Virus record (IMG/VR): IMGVR_UViG_3300033141_002563
Span: 1 to 64,000 of that record
From: a virus
DNA: 64,000 nt
Direction: 5' to 3' (one strand)
In this document: positions 34,302 through 44,500 of the stretch, piece by piece
How positions within the stretch are numbered: position 1 is the stretch's first letter
Layout of the letters: each line of letters begins with the position of its first letter
Program-made: the position numbers and the translations under genes
Notes under the pieces: model-generated
The model's database searches: none
What the model saw: only the letters and a program-made list of their open reading frames with translations
Told to the model about the DNA's origin: nothing

Positions 34302-34646
34302 ATGGATCGGCAGAGTCGTCTTGCATCTTACCTCCGCGAGTCGCGGCAGCCGCAGCAGCCGGTCGAGGAGGCGAAAGATCCGAACGACGTCGCCGTTCGG
34401 ATGCTGCAGAACCCGAAGAGGCCGCTCGATCTGATCCGAAAGCGGCTGTCCGCGCTGGAGAAGGCGTTCAAGGCTCGGGCGCAGGAGTTGGAGGGGCTCA
34501 AGAAGCTCGGGTCGGCCAACATCTCAGCTCCTGACCTTTTGGGCCGTATCGAAGCGGAGGAGCTGTACGACCTGGGCGTTGCGGTGAAGGACATGGAGTA
34601 CGGCGTGTCGCAAGTGCTCAGCGCTGCGCGGCGCAGTAGAGGATAG
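34302..34646 (+). CDS. Helical hypothetical protein
   Basis: A 114-residue protein, ATG 34302 after TAGGAGAACACG. Almost all helical, with a coiled-coil stretch (IRKRLSALEKAFKARAQELE). SYLRE/S near residue 13 is an LxE-type leader site. No known family. Followed by a strong hairpin. Confidence 0.6.
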   Translation: MDRQSRLASYLRESRQPQQPVEEAKDPNDVAVRMLQNPKRPLDLIRKRLSALEKAFKARAQELEGLKKLGSANISAPDLLGRIEAEELYDLGVAVKDMEYGVSQVLSAARRSRG

Positions 34647-34662
34647 GGGGAGTCCTCTCCCC

Positions 34663-34704
34663 GGGTGGCTCTCCCGCCTGCCCTTGTCACGGGGAGAGCC
34701 ACCC
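34663..34704 (+). terminator. Strong hairpin, probable terminator or transcript-stabilising stem
   Basis: A perfect 13-base stem, GGGTGGCTCTCCC (34663-34675) with GGGAGAGCCACCC (34692-34704). Only a short ACCTTTC follows, so a classical U-tract is lacking; it may stabilise RNA ends or terminate weakly. Confidence 0.66.
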
Positions 34705-34726
34705 ACCTTTCACGGAGGAGCGAGCG

Positions 34727-35095
34727 ATGTCAGGGATCACGCCGGATAAGCCTGTGGCGCGGCCGACGAGCGGGCTTGCGCAGCGCGTCACTGAGCTGGA
34801 GGAGCAGGTCGAGAAGCTGCAGTCTGACGTTGCTCGGCTCGCGAATGCAACCGCGCAGCAGCAGGCGAACATCATCGACCTCGACACGCGCGTTGAGAAG
34901 CTGGAGGGTGCCCCTCCGACACCGATCCCGCCCATCGAGCTGCCGGGCATGGTGAAGTGCGACCACAAACCCTTCAGCTACCCGGACGGGCAGCCTTATG
35001 TCGTACCCGCTCCGTTGGCAGGAACGCGAGCAGCACCGGTGTCGCACCTCTACATGTGCTCCATGTGTGGGGTACTCTACGGGGGGAATGCGTGA
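34727..35095 (+). CDS. Coiled-coil protein with C-terminal Cys/His motif
   Basis: A 122-residue protein, ATG 34727 after CGGAGGAGCGAGCG. Residues 15-65 form a regular coiled coil (VTELEEQVEKLQSDVARLAN), followed by a Pro-rich hinge (PPTPIPPIELPG) and a compact end with KCDHKP and CSMCG that may bind zinc. Probably trimeric or dimeric. Its stop shares a base with the next ATG. Confidence 0.62.
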   Translation: MSGITPDKPVARPTSGLAQRVTELEEQVEKLQSDVARLANATAQQQANIIDLDTRVEKLEGAPPTPIPPIELPGMVKCDHKPFSYPDGQPYVVPAPLAGTRAAPVSHLYMCSMCGVLYGGNA

Positions 35096-35358
35096 TGCCG
35101 TTCGTCCCGGTCGAGAGGCTCGTGGAGAAGAAGGCGAGCTATCGCGCGGTCGTTCGCGGACGCGGGGATGGGTTGCAGTCCGCGGACGTGTTCAAGGGTG
35201 ACGTCATTCACGACGGTACGCACGGCTCGCAGGGGGCCGTGCAGGCATGGCTGCTGCGCCACTACCCGAGCGTTGACGTCGAGGATCACTCTCGCTTCGC
35301 GTCGCCCGAGGTTGACGACGATGACGACGGGGAGATGGTCGAGGAGGGATTGGCGTAG
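35095..35358 (+). CDS. Small hypothetical protein
   Basis: An 87-residue protein, ATG 35095 overlapping the TGA of the previous gene, with GGGGGGAA upstream. Basic at the start (RLVEKKASYRAVVRGRGD) and very acidic at the end (PEVDDDDDGEMVEEG). Unknown family. The 102 bases after it hold no gene that I can support. Confidence 0.58.
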   Translation: MPFVPVERLVEKKASYRAVVRGRGDGLQSADVFKGDVIHDGTHGSQGAVQAWLLRHYPSVDVEDHSRFASPEVDDDDDGEMVEEGLA

Positions 35359-35460
35359 ACCCGGATACGATTGAGCGTTATCTTCAACCAGGACTTGTGA
35401 CTGTCGAGTAGCAACGTGCGGCCCGTTGGCAGGCAACCGCACACACTCTGAGGAGAGGAC

Positions 35461-36003
35461 ATGGACCAGAAGGAAATCACGCCGGACCAGGAGACGGACC
35501 TGTTCTACTACTGGAACCCGCACACGAACAACATCGACCTCACGCTGCCGCAGCCGATCGGTACCGTTCGCGTCGGGCCGCGCGGTAGCGGGCATGAGTT
35601 CATCCCGACGCCGCACCACAAGGAAGACGGCGTCACGGCGAAGATGCTGCGGGACTTCGAGGGGCCGTCATTCCTCTCGCCGACTCCGCCCGAAGTCCGG
35701 AGGTCGCTTCTTGAGAAGGCAGGCAAGGGGGTGCCTTCGTGGATGGCTGATCGTACGCGACATCTTCCTCAGTTTCAGGTTGATGCTGGCGTGCTGGCGC
35801 AAGCGGCGACAGCTGCAGCGGGCGCGCCTCTCACGCCTCGCGCGGGAAGCCTCGACGGCGCAACGCGTGCATCGGTGGATGGAAGCGCGAAGGTCGGAGC
35901 GGTAAAGGGCACGGAAGGACCGAGTTCAGGCCAGTCGATGGCGGAGTCGCTGCAGGTCATCGCTGACGCGCGGTGTAGCGGACGGTCCGTCAAGAAGGGC
36001 TAA
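35461..36003 (+). CDS. Hypothetical protein near neck genes
   Basis: A 180-residue protein, ATG 35461 after GAGGAGAGGAC. Residues 1-75 look folded (DLFYYWNPHTNNIDLTLPQP); 85-165 are low-complexity Ala/Gly/Ser. QSMAE/S near the end is an LxE-like site. It stands just before the neck-like genes and may be a minor head or joining protein. No family recognised. Confidence 0.58.
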   Translation: MDQKEITPDQETDLFYYWNPHTNNIDLTLPQPIGTVRVGPRGSGHEFIPTPHHKEDGVTAKMLRDFEGPSFLSPTPPEVRRSLLEKAGKGVPSWMADRTRHLPQFQVDAGVLAQAATAAAGAPLTPRAGSLDGATRASVDGSAKVGAVKGTEGPSSGQSMAESLQVIADARCSGRSVKKG

Positions 36004-36018
36004 CCGCGGGGGAACCTC

Positions 36019-36816
36019 ATGTCAGGCGAGAACGTCAACCGGCATGCCTCCAACTACCGGCGGAACGAGAGCGAAGGCGTTCGTCGGCGGGGACTGACCG
36101 AGGACGAGGTTTACGCGTACGTTCTCACCGCTATGGGGTTCCCCAACGTCGATGTCGAGACCTCACGTGAGCAGCTTCGTATCTTCTGGCAGAAGACGCT
36201 TGATGTCTACAACACGTACCTCCCGCACCAGAAACGCGGCGTCCTGGATATCCAAGCGCAAGCGCACGAGTACGACTTTGAACAGCTGAACAAGGCGTAT
36301 GGGCGCGGTGTCGTTGACGTGCGGCTCGCCCCGCGACGTGACTTCTTCTCGCCCATCTCCGGCGTCTTCGCGCTCGGCATCCCGCATCCGATCTCACCGC
36401 TCAGCCCAGACCAGTACGACCTTGCGTTGCGGTACATCGACATGGCGAAGCGGGTCTACAGCGCGGGCTTTGACTGGGAGTGGCATGAGCCCGTGCTGTG
36501 GGTCTTCGCTCCGCCCGGCTACGGAGGACCATACATCGCAGCGTACACGTACTTTGTCGAGGCGACAGAGGCGAACGACATCCCGAGTCATGACATCCGC
36601 TGGATCAAGGACTACATGCTCAACATCGTGCGCATTGCTGTTGGTGAAGCGCGAGGTAAGTTCGGCATCGTTCCCGGTCCGTCGCAGGCGAACCTCAACG
36701 GCTCTGAGCTGATTCAGCGGGGTGAGGCGCAGATCGAGAAGCTGGAAGAAGAGCTGCGGATGCGGTCGTTCGCTCTCACGCCGCCTCTCGGACCGGGTGC
36801 GAGGGCCAGCGGATGA
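36019..36816 (+). CDS. Neck protein candidate
   Basis: A 265-residue protein, ATG 36019 after CGGGGGAACC. Residues 28-70 (VYAYVLTAMGFPNVDVETSR...LRIFWQKTLDVYNTYLP) follow the helical opening typical of T4 gp13/gp14-like neck and head-completion proteins. The position, after the capsid gene and before the fibre and tail genes, also fits. Ends with a coiled-coil-like helix and overlaps the next ATG by four bases. The call is by pattern and place. Confidence 0.55.
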   Translation: MSGENVNRHASNYRRNESEGVRRRGLTEDEVYAYVLTAMGFPNVDVETSREQLRIFWQKTLDVYNTYLPHQKRGVLDIQAQAHEYDFEQLNKAYGRGVVDVRLAPRRDFFSPISGVFALGIPHPISPLSPDQYDLALRYIDMAKRVYSAGFDWEWHEPVLWVFAPPGYGGPYIAAYTYFVEATEANDIPSHDIRWIKDYMLNIVRIAVGEARGKFGIVPGPSQANLNGSELIQRGEAQIEKLEEELRMRSFALTPPLGPGARASG

Positions 36817-37433
36817 CGGACGTCCACCAGGACATTCTCATCGAGTTCGAGGCGCGACGGGCGCGCGCAAACCCGCAGCTCTTCCAGGGCATGCGGGATC
36901 AAGACCGTCAGGACGCTTTCGTTAAGGAGTTCGTCCTGCGGCAGGGCGCTGCCGTCATCCTCGCGCCACGCGTGAACCGTTTGCATCCCGAGGGCGAGAA
37001 CATCTTCGCAGGTGTCGATCCGATCGACGTGGATCGCCTCGATATCGAGTACATAGACGGGATGCTGCAGGTCAACGTGCGGGCGCTCATCGAGCACGAG
37101 CCATCGCGGCAGCTGCTGACGAAGTACGGCGTTGAGGAGGAGCGCGACGTTGTCTTTTACGTCCCGTTCTCGGAGCTGAACCGGCTCGGGCTCGTCAACG
37201 ACGACCGCTTCCGTGGGCTCATACTCGGCGACCTCTTCGAGTGGGATGGGACGTGGTACATCGTCCGCGAGGCACATCGCACGAGCTACCACGGGCTCAC
37301 AGACCGCTATCACCTCACGGCGGGGTTCTGCACACGGTACTACCACACTGCAACACCTCGGGACTGCGATGGGGCGAACTCGGATCTCGTACCGATGGCG
37401 CCGCCTCCGAGTCCGTCAACGAGCGGAGCGTAG
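36813..37433 (+). CDS. Head-tail joining or neck protein candidate
   Basis: A 206-residue protein, ATG 36813 in an ATGA overlap. The segment RDVVFYVPFSELNRLGLVND and GDLFEWDGTWYIVREAHRTS reads like the beta-barrel head-closure/adaptor proteins of contractile phages, which often state a required surface or measurement in such short sheets. The C-terminal Pro/Ser tail is disordered. Assigned to the neck from context; no direct family proof. Confidence 0.5.
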   Translation: MTDVHQDILIEFEARRARANPQLFQGMRDQDRQDAFVKEFVLRQGAAVILAPRVNRLHPEGENIFAGVDPIDVDRLDIEYIDGMLQVNVRALIEHEPSRQLLTKYGVEEERDVVFYVPFSELNRLGLVNDDRFRGLILGDLFEWDGTWYIVREAHRTSYHGLTDRYHLTAGFCTRYYHTATPRDCDGANSDLVPMAPPPSPSTSGA

Positions 37434-37434
37434 C

Positions 37435-37947
37435 ATGTCACTGCAGCACATGGAGATCGGCGGTCTCAGCTTTGAACGCTACGGGCAGGGCTTAGCAGCA
37501 CGGAAGCCGATCCTGCACGGCGAAGTACACGGTCGGGGTCCGATAGAGGATCCCGTACCGCCGACGACGTCGCTGGAGGCGTTGAAGGAGGGCGCCGGCT
37601 CTGCGCTCTCCGCGTGGCGTGACATCGAGGCGTCATACGGCATCGTCGGGAGTCCCTTCCCGAACAAGGGCACGGGTACGCCGGACCAGGTCGAGCCGAT
37701 GATCAGGTCGGCCCCGGCTCCTGTCATGCAGACGGCGGAGAGCTATGTGCCGCCAGCTGCTGGGTTGCGGTACTCGGACGGCTCGCCGATGCAGGTGGGC
37801 GACGTGGTCGTGCTCGACGAGGTTCTCTACGAGGTGAAGGGTCGCGACTTCGCGGGTGGCATCATCGTCGAAGGGCCGGGCGTCGGTACGCGGACAGTCC
37901 CGATGGTAGCGTTGGGGCAGTGCCGGGTTCTCAAGCGGAAGGTTTAG
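37435..37947 (+). CDS. Hypothetical neck-region protein
   Basis: A 170-residue protein, ATG 37435 right behind the previous stop, with AGCGGAGCG upstream. The first 110 residues are flexible; the last 55 (GDVVVLDEVLYEVKGRDFAG) form a compact beta domain of SH3 type. It lies inside the neck cluster and is probably a connector component. No family recognised. Confidence 0.55.
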   Translation: MSLQHMEIGGLSFERYGQGLAARKPILHGEVHGRGPIEDPVPPTTSLEALKEGAGSALSAWRDIEASYGIVGSPFPNKGTGTPDQVEPMIRSAPAPVMQTAESYVPPAAGLRYSDGSPMQVGDVVVLDEVLYEVKGRDFAGGIIVEGPGVGTRTVPMVALGQCRVLKRKV

Positions 37948-38637
37948 GTGCAAATCAAGCCTGGCAAACGCTTTTGGCAGGCACAGCACTTCATCGAGAC
38001 ACTCCCCGACGAGGTCGCGGAGATCGCGCGAGACGAAGTGTTGGGGGTCTCCGTGTCGATCGCGGCGGAGATCAAGAAGCGCATCTCCCTGCAGCAGTAT
38101 GCCCACCAGCCGCTGAGCCCGCGCTACCTCGCGTGGAAGAAGCGCCGGAAGCTCGACGAACGCATCCTCATCGCCACCGGGCACTACATAAACGCCATCG
38201 GTATTCAGCCGGTCACGCGGCAGGTGCGGACATATAAGCCGGGCACCCCAGTCGGCATGCCGGAAGAGTTCAAGCGCGAAGCGTCGATGAGTAGTGCGAA
38301 GACGAAGGTCGTCGGCTACCGCGTAGGGCTCCCGGACAAGGTTCACCCGCCTTCGGGTCTTCGCTACCATGTCCTGGCGATGATCCACGAGTACGGGTCT
38401 CCGCGGGCGCACATACCGGCACGACCTCACTGGTACCCGGCATGGCGGGACTTCCTTCGCGCCGACAAGCGGAAGACTGTTCGTAATGTGTTCGACCGTA
38501 TAAAGAAGCGTCAATTGAAGCCGAAGCACAGGCTCTCACCGTCGGGTGGCGTCCCTGCGAGCGCAGTTAGGGCTCCGACGCCTCAGCCTTCAGCGGTGCG
38601 GCGGTTCTTCAAGCGCTTCCTCGGTCTCGGGGGATAG
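37948..38637 (+). CDS. Head-tail connector candidate (HK97 gp10-like)
   Basis: A 229-residue basic protein, GTG 37948 following the previous stop directly. The sequence HVLAMIHEYGSPRAHIPARPHWYPA resembles the conserved part of HK97-gp10-type connector and tail-completion proteins (an EYG start and IPARP motif). The C-terminal 50 residues are basic and flexible. The family hint is moderate and agrees with the neighbouring neck genes. Confidence 0.55.
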   Translation: MQIKPGKRFWQAQHFIETLPDEVAEIARDEVLGVSVSIAAEIKKRISLQQYAHQPLSPRYLAWKKRRKLDERILIATGHYINAIGIQPVTRQVRTYKPGTPVGMPEEFKREASMSSAKTKVVGYRVGLPDKVHPPSGLRYHVLAMIHEYGSPRAHIPARPHWYPAWRDFLRADKRKTVRNVFDRIKKRQLKPKHRLSPSGGVPASAVRAPTPQPSAVRRFFKRFLGLGG

Positions 38638-38638
38638 G

Positions 38639-40225
38639 ATGAAGCTCTCCGGCGATCTGGAACTGGACTACGGCTCGCTCAAGAACGCCATCGTCGATCC
38701 TGTGTCGTCGTTGCCGGCGTTCGTTCCCGGGCAGGATGAAGGCCGTCTCATCTACGTCACGACGGGCGTCAACGTCGGGATATGGATCGGCGCGAACGAC
38801 GGTACTGCATCCTACACGCGGATCATCATGGGCGCGGTCATCGGCACGTACAGCACCGTCCAGGTCATCAACAACGGGGTCACGTTCCAGGGCGTGCTCA
38901 CACCAGCGGCGTCTGCACCTCAGCGGGGCTTCCTTGCGCGTGTCTCTCTGTCCGCCGCTGCGATTGGTGCGGGTAAGGTGGTAGTCGAGATCCATGAGGA
39001 CGCAGGACGTTCCAGCCGCGTCTACAAGCGCGTCATCGACCTCGCCGACAACAGCCGCGACGACTATCCCGCGTACTACGAGTCCGACAGCGGAGCAGGC
39101 AACCTCTACATCTCCATCACGAACCTCACCGGGTTCTCCGACACTTTCACCGCCACGCTCAAGTCGATGGCGGTCATTCCCGTCACACCGCCGGCACCTC
39201 CCGGCGCGGGCACGGGGATCAACGCGGGCGTCGCCGGAGACGGTGTTGCTTACGACGGCATCAACGTGCGGTTGGAGGTGGATCTGCTCTCGACCGGCGG
39301 CTTGCAGACGACAGGCGTGACGCCGGATGCAGAGCTGGGCATCAAGCTCGCCCCCAGCTCGGGGCTTGCAGTCGGTGGTACGGGCCTCGACGCCACCGGG
39401 TGCGTGAAGACGACGACGGCCCAGAGCATTGCGGGCATCAAGCGCTTCACGGGCTACGCCATCGCCATTGACCCGGCAGCGGGGACCGGCCCGCCGGCAG
39501 CCGGAACGTGGACGAAGGGGGCCATCTACCAGGACTCGGCGCAGAACTTCTGGCTCTGCTCCGTGGCAGGCACGCCGGGCACGTGGATTCCGTGGTCGTC
39601 TCGGAGCGACAAAGCAGGAGGCGGCGCGATCGGGACGTATACCGGCACGGTGACAGCGGGCAACTCCCTTGACGTCCCGTTGACGACACCCTTCTCCCGG
39701 CGCGGTCGGATCGAGAAGCTCATCGTGTGGGCAGCAGCTCCCACCTTCACGGCGACGCCGATCGACTCACCCTTCCGTGTCGGGATCTACCCGAACAGCA
39801 ACTATGAGGGGCGCGAGCGCATTGGCTACTTCCAGGGTCAGGCTCGCACGGAATTGGTAGTCGCCCCCGGTGCCGCGATCAATGCGACTGTTATCCCCGT
39901 AGCGTCGGTGGACTTCATCAACCTCGACGATCTCGTCAGGCTTCGCGCGCTCGCGGGACCGACGGAGGAGTACGCTGCGGTGACGGTGCGCGCGACTGGC
40001 CCGCCCACGATCGCCGTGGACGAGAACATCGACAACGCGCTCGCAGTGGACGACCTCGTGATGGCCGCGACGGAGTTCACGGGCTTGCCGTGGTGGAACG
40101 ACGACACGACGCCCGCGAACTACTACAAGCTCTACCTGAGGCTCTTCAACGACGACCCCGCACAGGATCTCGTCTTCGGCTATGAGGTCTGGCTTGAGCA
40201 GTCCGGTGGAGGCCAGTCGGTCTAA
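38639..40225 (+). CDS. Tail fibre protein
   Basis: A 528-residue beta-rich protein, ATG 38639 just after the previous TAG. It contains fibre-type shaft elements (LAVGGTGLDATGCVKTTTAQ, then SIAGIKRFTGYA) of the kind found in many long tail fibres, and beta domains on each side. It begins a 13-kb run of fibre and adhesin genes. It is likely a shaft or adaptor subunit; no enzymatic motif seen. Confidence 0.72.
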   Translation: MKLSGDLELDYGSLKNAIVDPVSSLPAFVPGQDEGRLIYVTTGVNVGIWIGANDGTASYTRIIMGAVIGTYSTVQVINNGVTFQGVLTPAASAPQRGFLARVSLSAAAIGAGKVVVEIHEDAGRSSRVYKRVIDLADNSRDDYPAYYESDSGAGNLYISITNLTGFSDTFTATLKSMAVIPVTPPAPPGAGTGINAGVAGDGVAYDGINVRLEVDLLSTGGLQTTGVTPDAELGIKLAPSSGLAVGGTGLDATGCVKTTTAQSIAGIKRFTGYAIAIDPAAGTGPPAAGTWTKGAIYQDSAQNFWLCSVAGTPGTWIPWSSRSDKAGGGAIGTYTGTVTAGNSLDVPLTTPFSRRGRIEKLIVWAAAPTFTATPIDSPFRVGIYPNSNYEGRERIGYFQGQARTELVVAPGAAINATVIPVASVDFINLDDLVRLRALAGPTEEYAAVTVRATGPPTIAVDENIDNALAVDDLVMAATEFTGLPWWNDDTTPANYYKLYLRLFNDDPAQDLVFGYEVWLEQSGGGQSV

Positions 40226-41562
40226 TGCAAGGACCAGCACACGCTTGCGTCAATTTGCTCTCGCGGAACGCTCCGATCTGGACGAAGGGCGCAGTGCTGT
40301 ACTGGGACATCAGGGGTGGTGCGAAGGCTTCAGTCCGAGGGGCGTCTGCATATAGCACTGTGCGGGTACAGTTGGGAAGCGGAGAGTACTGGACGTTCGA
40401 CAGAGGTAAGGGGCAGTACGTTCAGATCACCGCTGCCTCCGGCTCGTTTCCGCTTGACGGGCACTTCGCGGAAGCACGAGCCAACTACTTCAATGACACG
40501 ACGAACGTCATGCGTGGCCCATTTTCGGTAGAAGCCGGGGCGGTTGGCTCGAATCCCGTGCTCGACGCCACCTACATCGTGGACATCTCGACCATTCCGA
40601 TGGCGAACGGCTTCCGTGTTACAAACATGACCGGATCGCTGCGCCGCTTCTACCGCTTGGAGTCGACCTCGGGCACTTACCGCCGCTACTTCTCCCTCCT
40701 GGCGAAGCGGACAGATGGCGGGGTCATTGATGGAACGGTGCTGTCTCTCTACACAGCGTCGTCAGCTGATCCGCTCGGCTCGAACCTCATGGAGGCTGCG
40801 ACAAGGTACAAGAAGATTCGTAGCGACGGGTGGTACCAGCTGTGGGCGGTGCATCCCATCGACGGCGCGAGCGTCTACTTCGGTGGGCTTCTGACCAGTG
40901 GCTTCCCGGTCGACATCGAAGCGCCGATGACCGAGGGGGTTGGGTCGAGTCTTGGCGCTCCGGGGCAGTTCACGGAAAGCCCCGCTGGTGCGCCCACGCC
41001 GCCACTGAGCTACATCGAGATGGCGCGGACGAGCGGAATTGCAGAGCCTTACCCCGCGTGCGGATGGTTCGGTGCGGCCTTCACGAACCGTTGGGCACAC
41101 GACGAGCCTCACGATCAACCCGGGCCACGTTGGAAGACTGCTTACATCGCGAACTGGCAAGTAGACGGGAGCAACAAGGTCTCCATCTACATGAGCCAGA
41201 CGTCACAGGTGTGGGTTGGCTGGATGAGGAAGGCGGGCACGTCAGAGTTGTTCCTGACCGGTCCTGCAACGTGGGCAGAGAACGAAGCGATGGGGATTGT
41301 GATGACGTGGGGCTCGCGCAAGGGCTCGCAGTACGGTGTGCTCGCGGTAAACGGGAAGCAGTACGACGTCGAGACCTTGTTCTCACTTCCGACCGGTACT
41401 CCGAACTTCATCGAGGTCGGGGACATCGGGGGTCTTGGGTACGCGCAGTCGGCGAACTGCCACGTTGAGGCGATGGCGGTCGGACGGCAGGCGCTCACGC
41501 GCCTCGACGCGCGTCATCTCTCCCTGTGGTTCAAGGATCAGGCAGTGGGGGTCATCCGGTGA
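40225..41562 (+). CDS. Fibre/adhesin protein
   Basis: A 445-residue beta-rich protein, ATG 40225 overlapping the previous TAA. Regularly spaced aromatic residues and Gly turns (RRFYRLESTSGTYRRYFSLL; DGWYQLWAVHPIDGASVYFG) suggest one or two jelly-roll carbohydrate-binding domains; the second half (WQVDGSNKVSIYMSQTSQVW) looks like a laminin-G or lectin sandwich. No catalytic motif. Translationally coupled to the carboxypeptidase fibre gene by a GTGA overlap. Confidence 0.64.
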   Translation: MQGPAHACVNLLSRNAPIWTKGAVLYWDIRGGAKASVRGASAYSTVRVQLGSGEYWTFDRGKGQYVQITAASGSFPLDGHFAEARANYFNDTTNVMRGPFSVEAGAVGSNPVLDATYIVDISTIPMANGFRVTNMTGSLRRFYRLESTSGTYRRYFSLLAKRTDGGVIDGTVLSLYTASSADPLGSNLMEAATRYKKIRSDGWYQLWAVHPIDGASVYFGGLLTSGFPVDIEAPMTEGVGSSLGAPGQFTESPAGAPTPPLSYIEMARTSGIAEPYPACGWFGAAFTNRWAHDEPHDQPGPRWKTAYIANWQVDGSNKVSIYMSQTSQVWVGWMRKAGTSELFLTGPATWAENEAMGIVMTWGSRKGSQYGVLAVNGKQYDVETLFSLPTGTPNFIEVGDIGGLGYAQSANCHVEAMAVGRQALTRLDARHLSLWFKDQAVGVIR

Positions 41563-44500
41563 CGACGAGCGGACTCGCAACCGGTGGAGCGGGCTCCATC
41601 CTCGTTCCGTTCGGGGACGGCGCGACATCGCGCAACAGCGCAGCGTGGAACCCCTACGACGGCAAAGCCTATCGCAACAACAAGCCGCGCCTCACGGATG
41701 GTCTCCTCTTCAACTGCTCGGTGAAGCCGAAGCTGTTCGACACCTTCCCCGAGCCGACAGCCTTCATGTACTACCATCCGACGCAGGGCACGCCGAATCT
41801 GATCGACCGGGAAGCGATCTTCGAGGCGAACTACCCCGAGTTTGACAAGGTCGCGCTCGGGCAGTCCTACCAGGGGCGGGACATCATCGCGTACCGGCTC
41901 GGTCCGGTCACGCGGAAGCACTTCGTCGTGGACATGGTGGTCCACGGGAACGAAGCGGACGGCGCTCAGGGCACCTTCCGGGCGATGGAGATCCTCGCGC
42001 GCGACCCGATCTTCGCAGCGTTTCGGGCGGAGTGGACGATCTTCTTCATCCCGGCGTTGAACCCCGATGGGTGGTACCTCGACACGCGTAATCTCGCGGA
42101 GATCGGACCCGGCGGGGTGACGATCAACCTAAACCGCAACTGGGATTGGTTTTGGGATGAGTATGTCTCTTCGTCGTACGAGTCAAAAGGCTCGGCGCCG
42201 GAGAGCACACTGGAAGCACAGGCGTTCCTCAACTACTACCGCGACCCGCAGGTGACGTTTGGCTTCCTGCTCGATCAGCATGCGGACCGCGGTGTTGGCG
42301 CGCGATACATGAGCCGCGACCGCATATGGCGAGGTTTGGCATCGGCCCCGGGCGTCGCTGGAGAGGTACCGAACAACTACCGGTCACTGTGGCTTGACTG
42401 GATCATCTGGCGCTATGTTGGGCAGGTGACTCACATCCGGGCTCGGGACGCGGGCGGCTTCGACAATTACTGCCGGTACTACCGCAGCCGTTTCCGTCCG
42501 CACCTTCACAGCTACTTCAGCTCTCTCGGCATCGTGTCGATGGCGATGGAGGACGAGAAGGTCAGCGACGCGGGCGGTCTGGAGACCGTCGCGAGCGCGT
42601 GCAACTTCCGTCTTGACGCGACGCTCGCCGCCGCGTTGTGCTGCACCGAGTCGCTGTGGGTGCACCAATACGAAGAGGGCATCCTCCTCGAAAACGACGC
42701 GGTGACACAGCAGCTACAGAACGCGAGCTTCAACAGCTGGCAGGACGACGAGTACCGCCCTGGCTACTACACGATGAGTCGTATGACGACAGCGCGCGCG
42801 GCGAAGGCGGACAGCTACGTTGAAGACGGCGGCCGGGCGGTCGAGATGACCTCGCAGACGCTTATCGAGCTGTCGCAGGCGGCGGAGTTCAACGCGGGCG
42901 CGATGACGGGCTACACGAGTTTTCTGTTGGTTACCAGCAAGGGGCAGCTGTTCAAGATCCCGACCGCTTCGGCATCTTCGTCAGGTGACGTCATCGACCC
43001 GCTGACGAGCTTCACGAGTTGGGTGGGGGCGGCAGCCTTCCCGGGCAACGTGGATGGCGGCATTCAAGTGTTCGGCGGCGGTTCCTCGGAGAAGGACGCA
43101 GCGCCGACGACGCAATACTACCTGCTCGATGACACGACGGAGACGCCGCTGACGGGCTTCGGTGCGGTCCCGGTCGGGACGCAGCACGCGGGTTTCTGCG
43201 ACAACATGCTGTCGGATCCGCCTTCGCCTTTCCTTCCCGGGCGCGAAGGCTACCTCGTCGGCGGATGGACTGGCATCGCTCCGACGGCAGCGATGTACAC
43301 GCTCGACATTCCGAGCTTCATCTGGACGCTTTCCGCGGCGACGATGCCGACTCCGACGTATGGCGCGCTCGCGGTCTACGATCCGATCAGGGGCTACGTG
43401 TGGATCATCGGGGGCTTCAACGCCGCCGGCACACCGCAGAGCACGGTGGGATATTGGAATCTGGTGGCGGACACCTACACGCCATCGACTCCGCTCCCGC
43501 TCGCTTTGGGTTACGTGGCGGGCGTCTACGCGCGTGTTGACAATCGCATTTACATCTACGGTGGGCAGCTCAACACGGGGAACATGGCGCCGACCATCTA
43601 CCAATTCGACCCGAGCAGCGCGACGTGGGTTCTGCTGGAGGTGACGGCGAACCTCGACGACGACGAGGATCAGCAAGAGCCGGAAGACCCGGTATGGAAC
43701 GTCTTGCTCGGGCGGGCGCAGGCCATTCTTCCGGTCGAGAACGCAACGGACGACGGGGTTATCTACCTGCTCGGCGGACGGCAGACAAGTACTGTGGGGG
43801 CGCTCGCGGACGACTTCTACAAGCACGATCTATTCGACGAAATTATCGGGCGCGTGGCAGATTCCGAATACGGCTACCTTCGCTACTCGTCATCGATCCA
43901 ATCGGGATGGATAGCGTATGTGCTCTCGCAGCAGCCGAGTATCACGGGAGGCGCCTTCGCGGGTACGTGGACGGATACGACACCCGGAAACTGGACCGCG
44001 TACGCGGGCGCTCCGGCAACGGGGACGAAGACGGGCGCGGCACACAGCGCGCTGACGCATAGCGAAACGGCCCCGAACTACGCGAGCCATCGCATGAAGG
44101 TGGACCTCTTCAAGGACGGCGCTGGGACGCTCCTGCTCTTCAGCGCGGTGCTGCGCGGGAGCTACATCGGGGCGAACATTCAGACCGGCTACCGGGTGCG
44201 GAACAACATCGGCGGAACGACATGGGTGTTGGAGCGCTTCGTCGGTGCAGCGGGTACGACGCTCGACACGACGACTGCGGACACCATCGCCGACACGACT
44301 GCTCGCGAGCTTGACTTTCGCGTGCTTGGACAGAGTCCGGTGCGCATCGTCGTCTACTACAATGACGTCGAAATCTTCAACTATGTTGACGCCTCATCTG
44401 CACGACGCCGCAACCCGGGCGTCTCTGGGTTCGAGGGGCAGAGCGGAACGGCGAATCTCGTCGTGTCGAACTACTGGGCCACGGAGACGGCGGCAGGAGA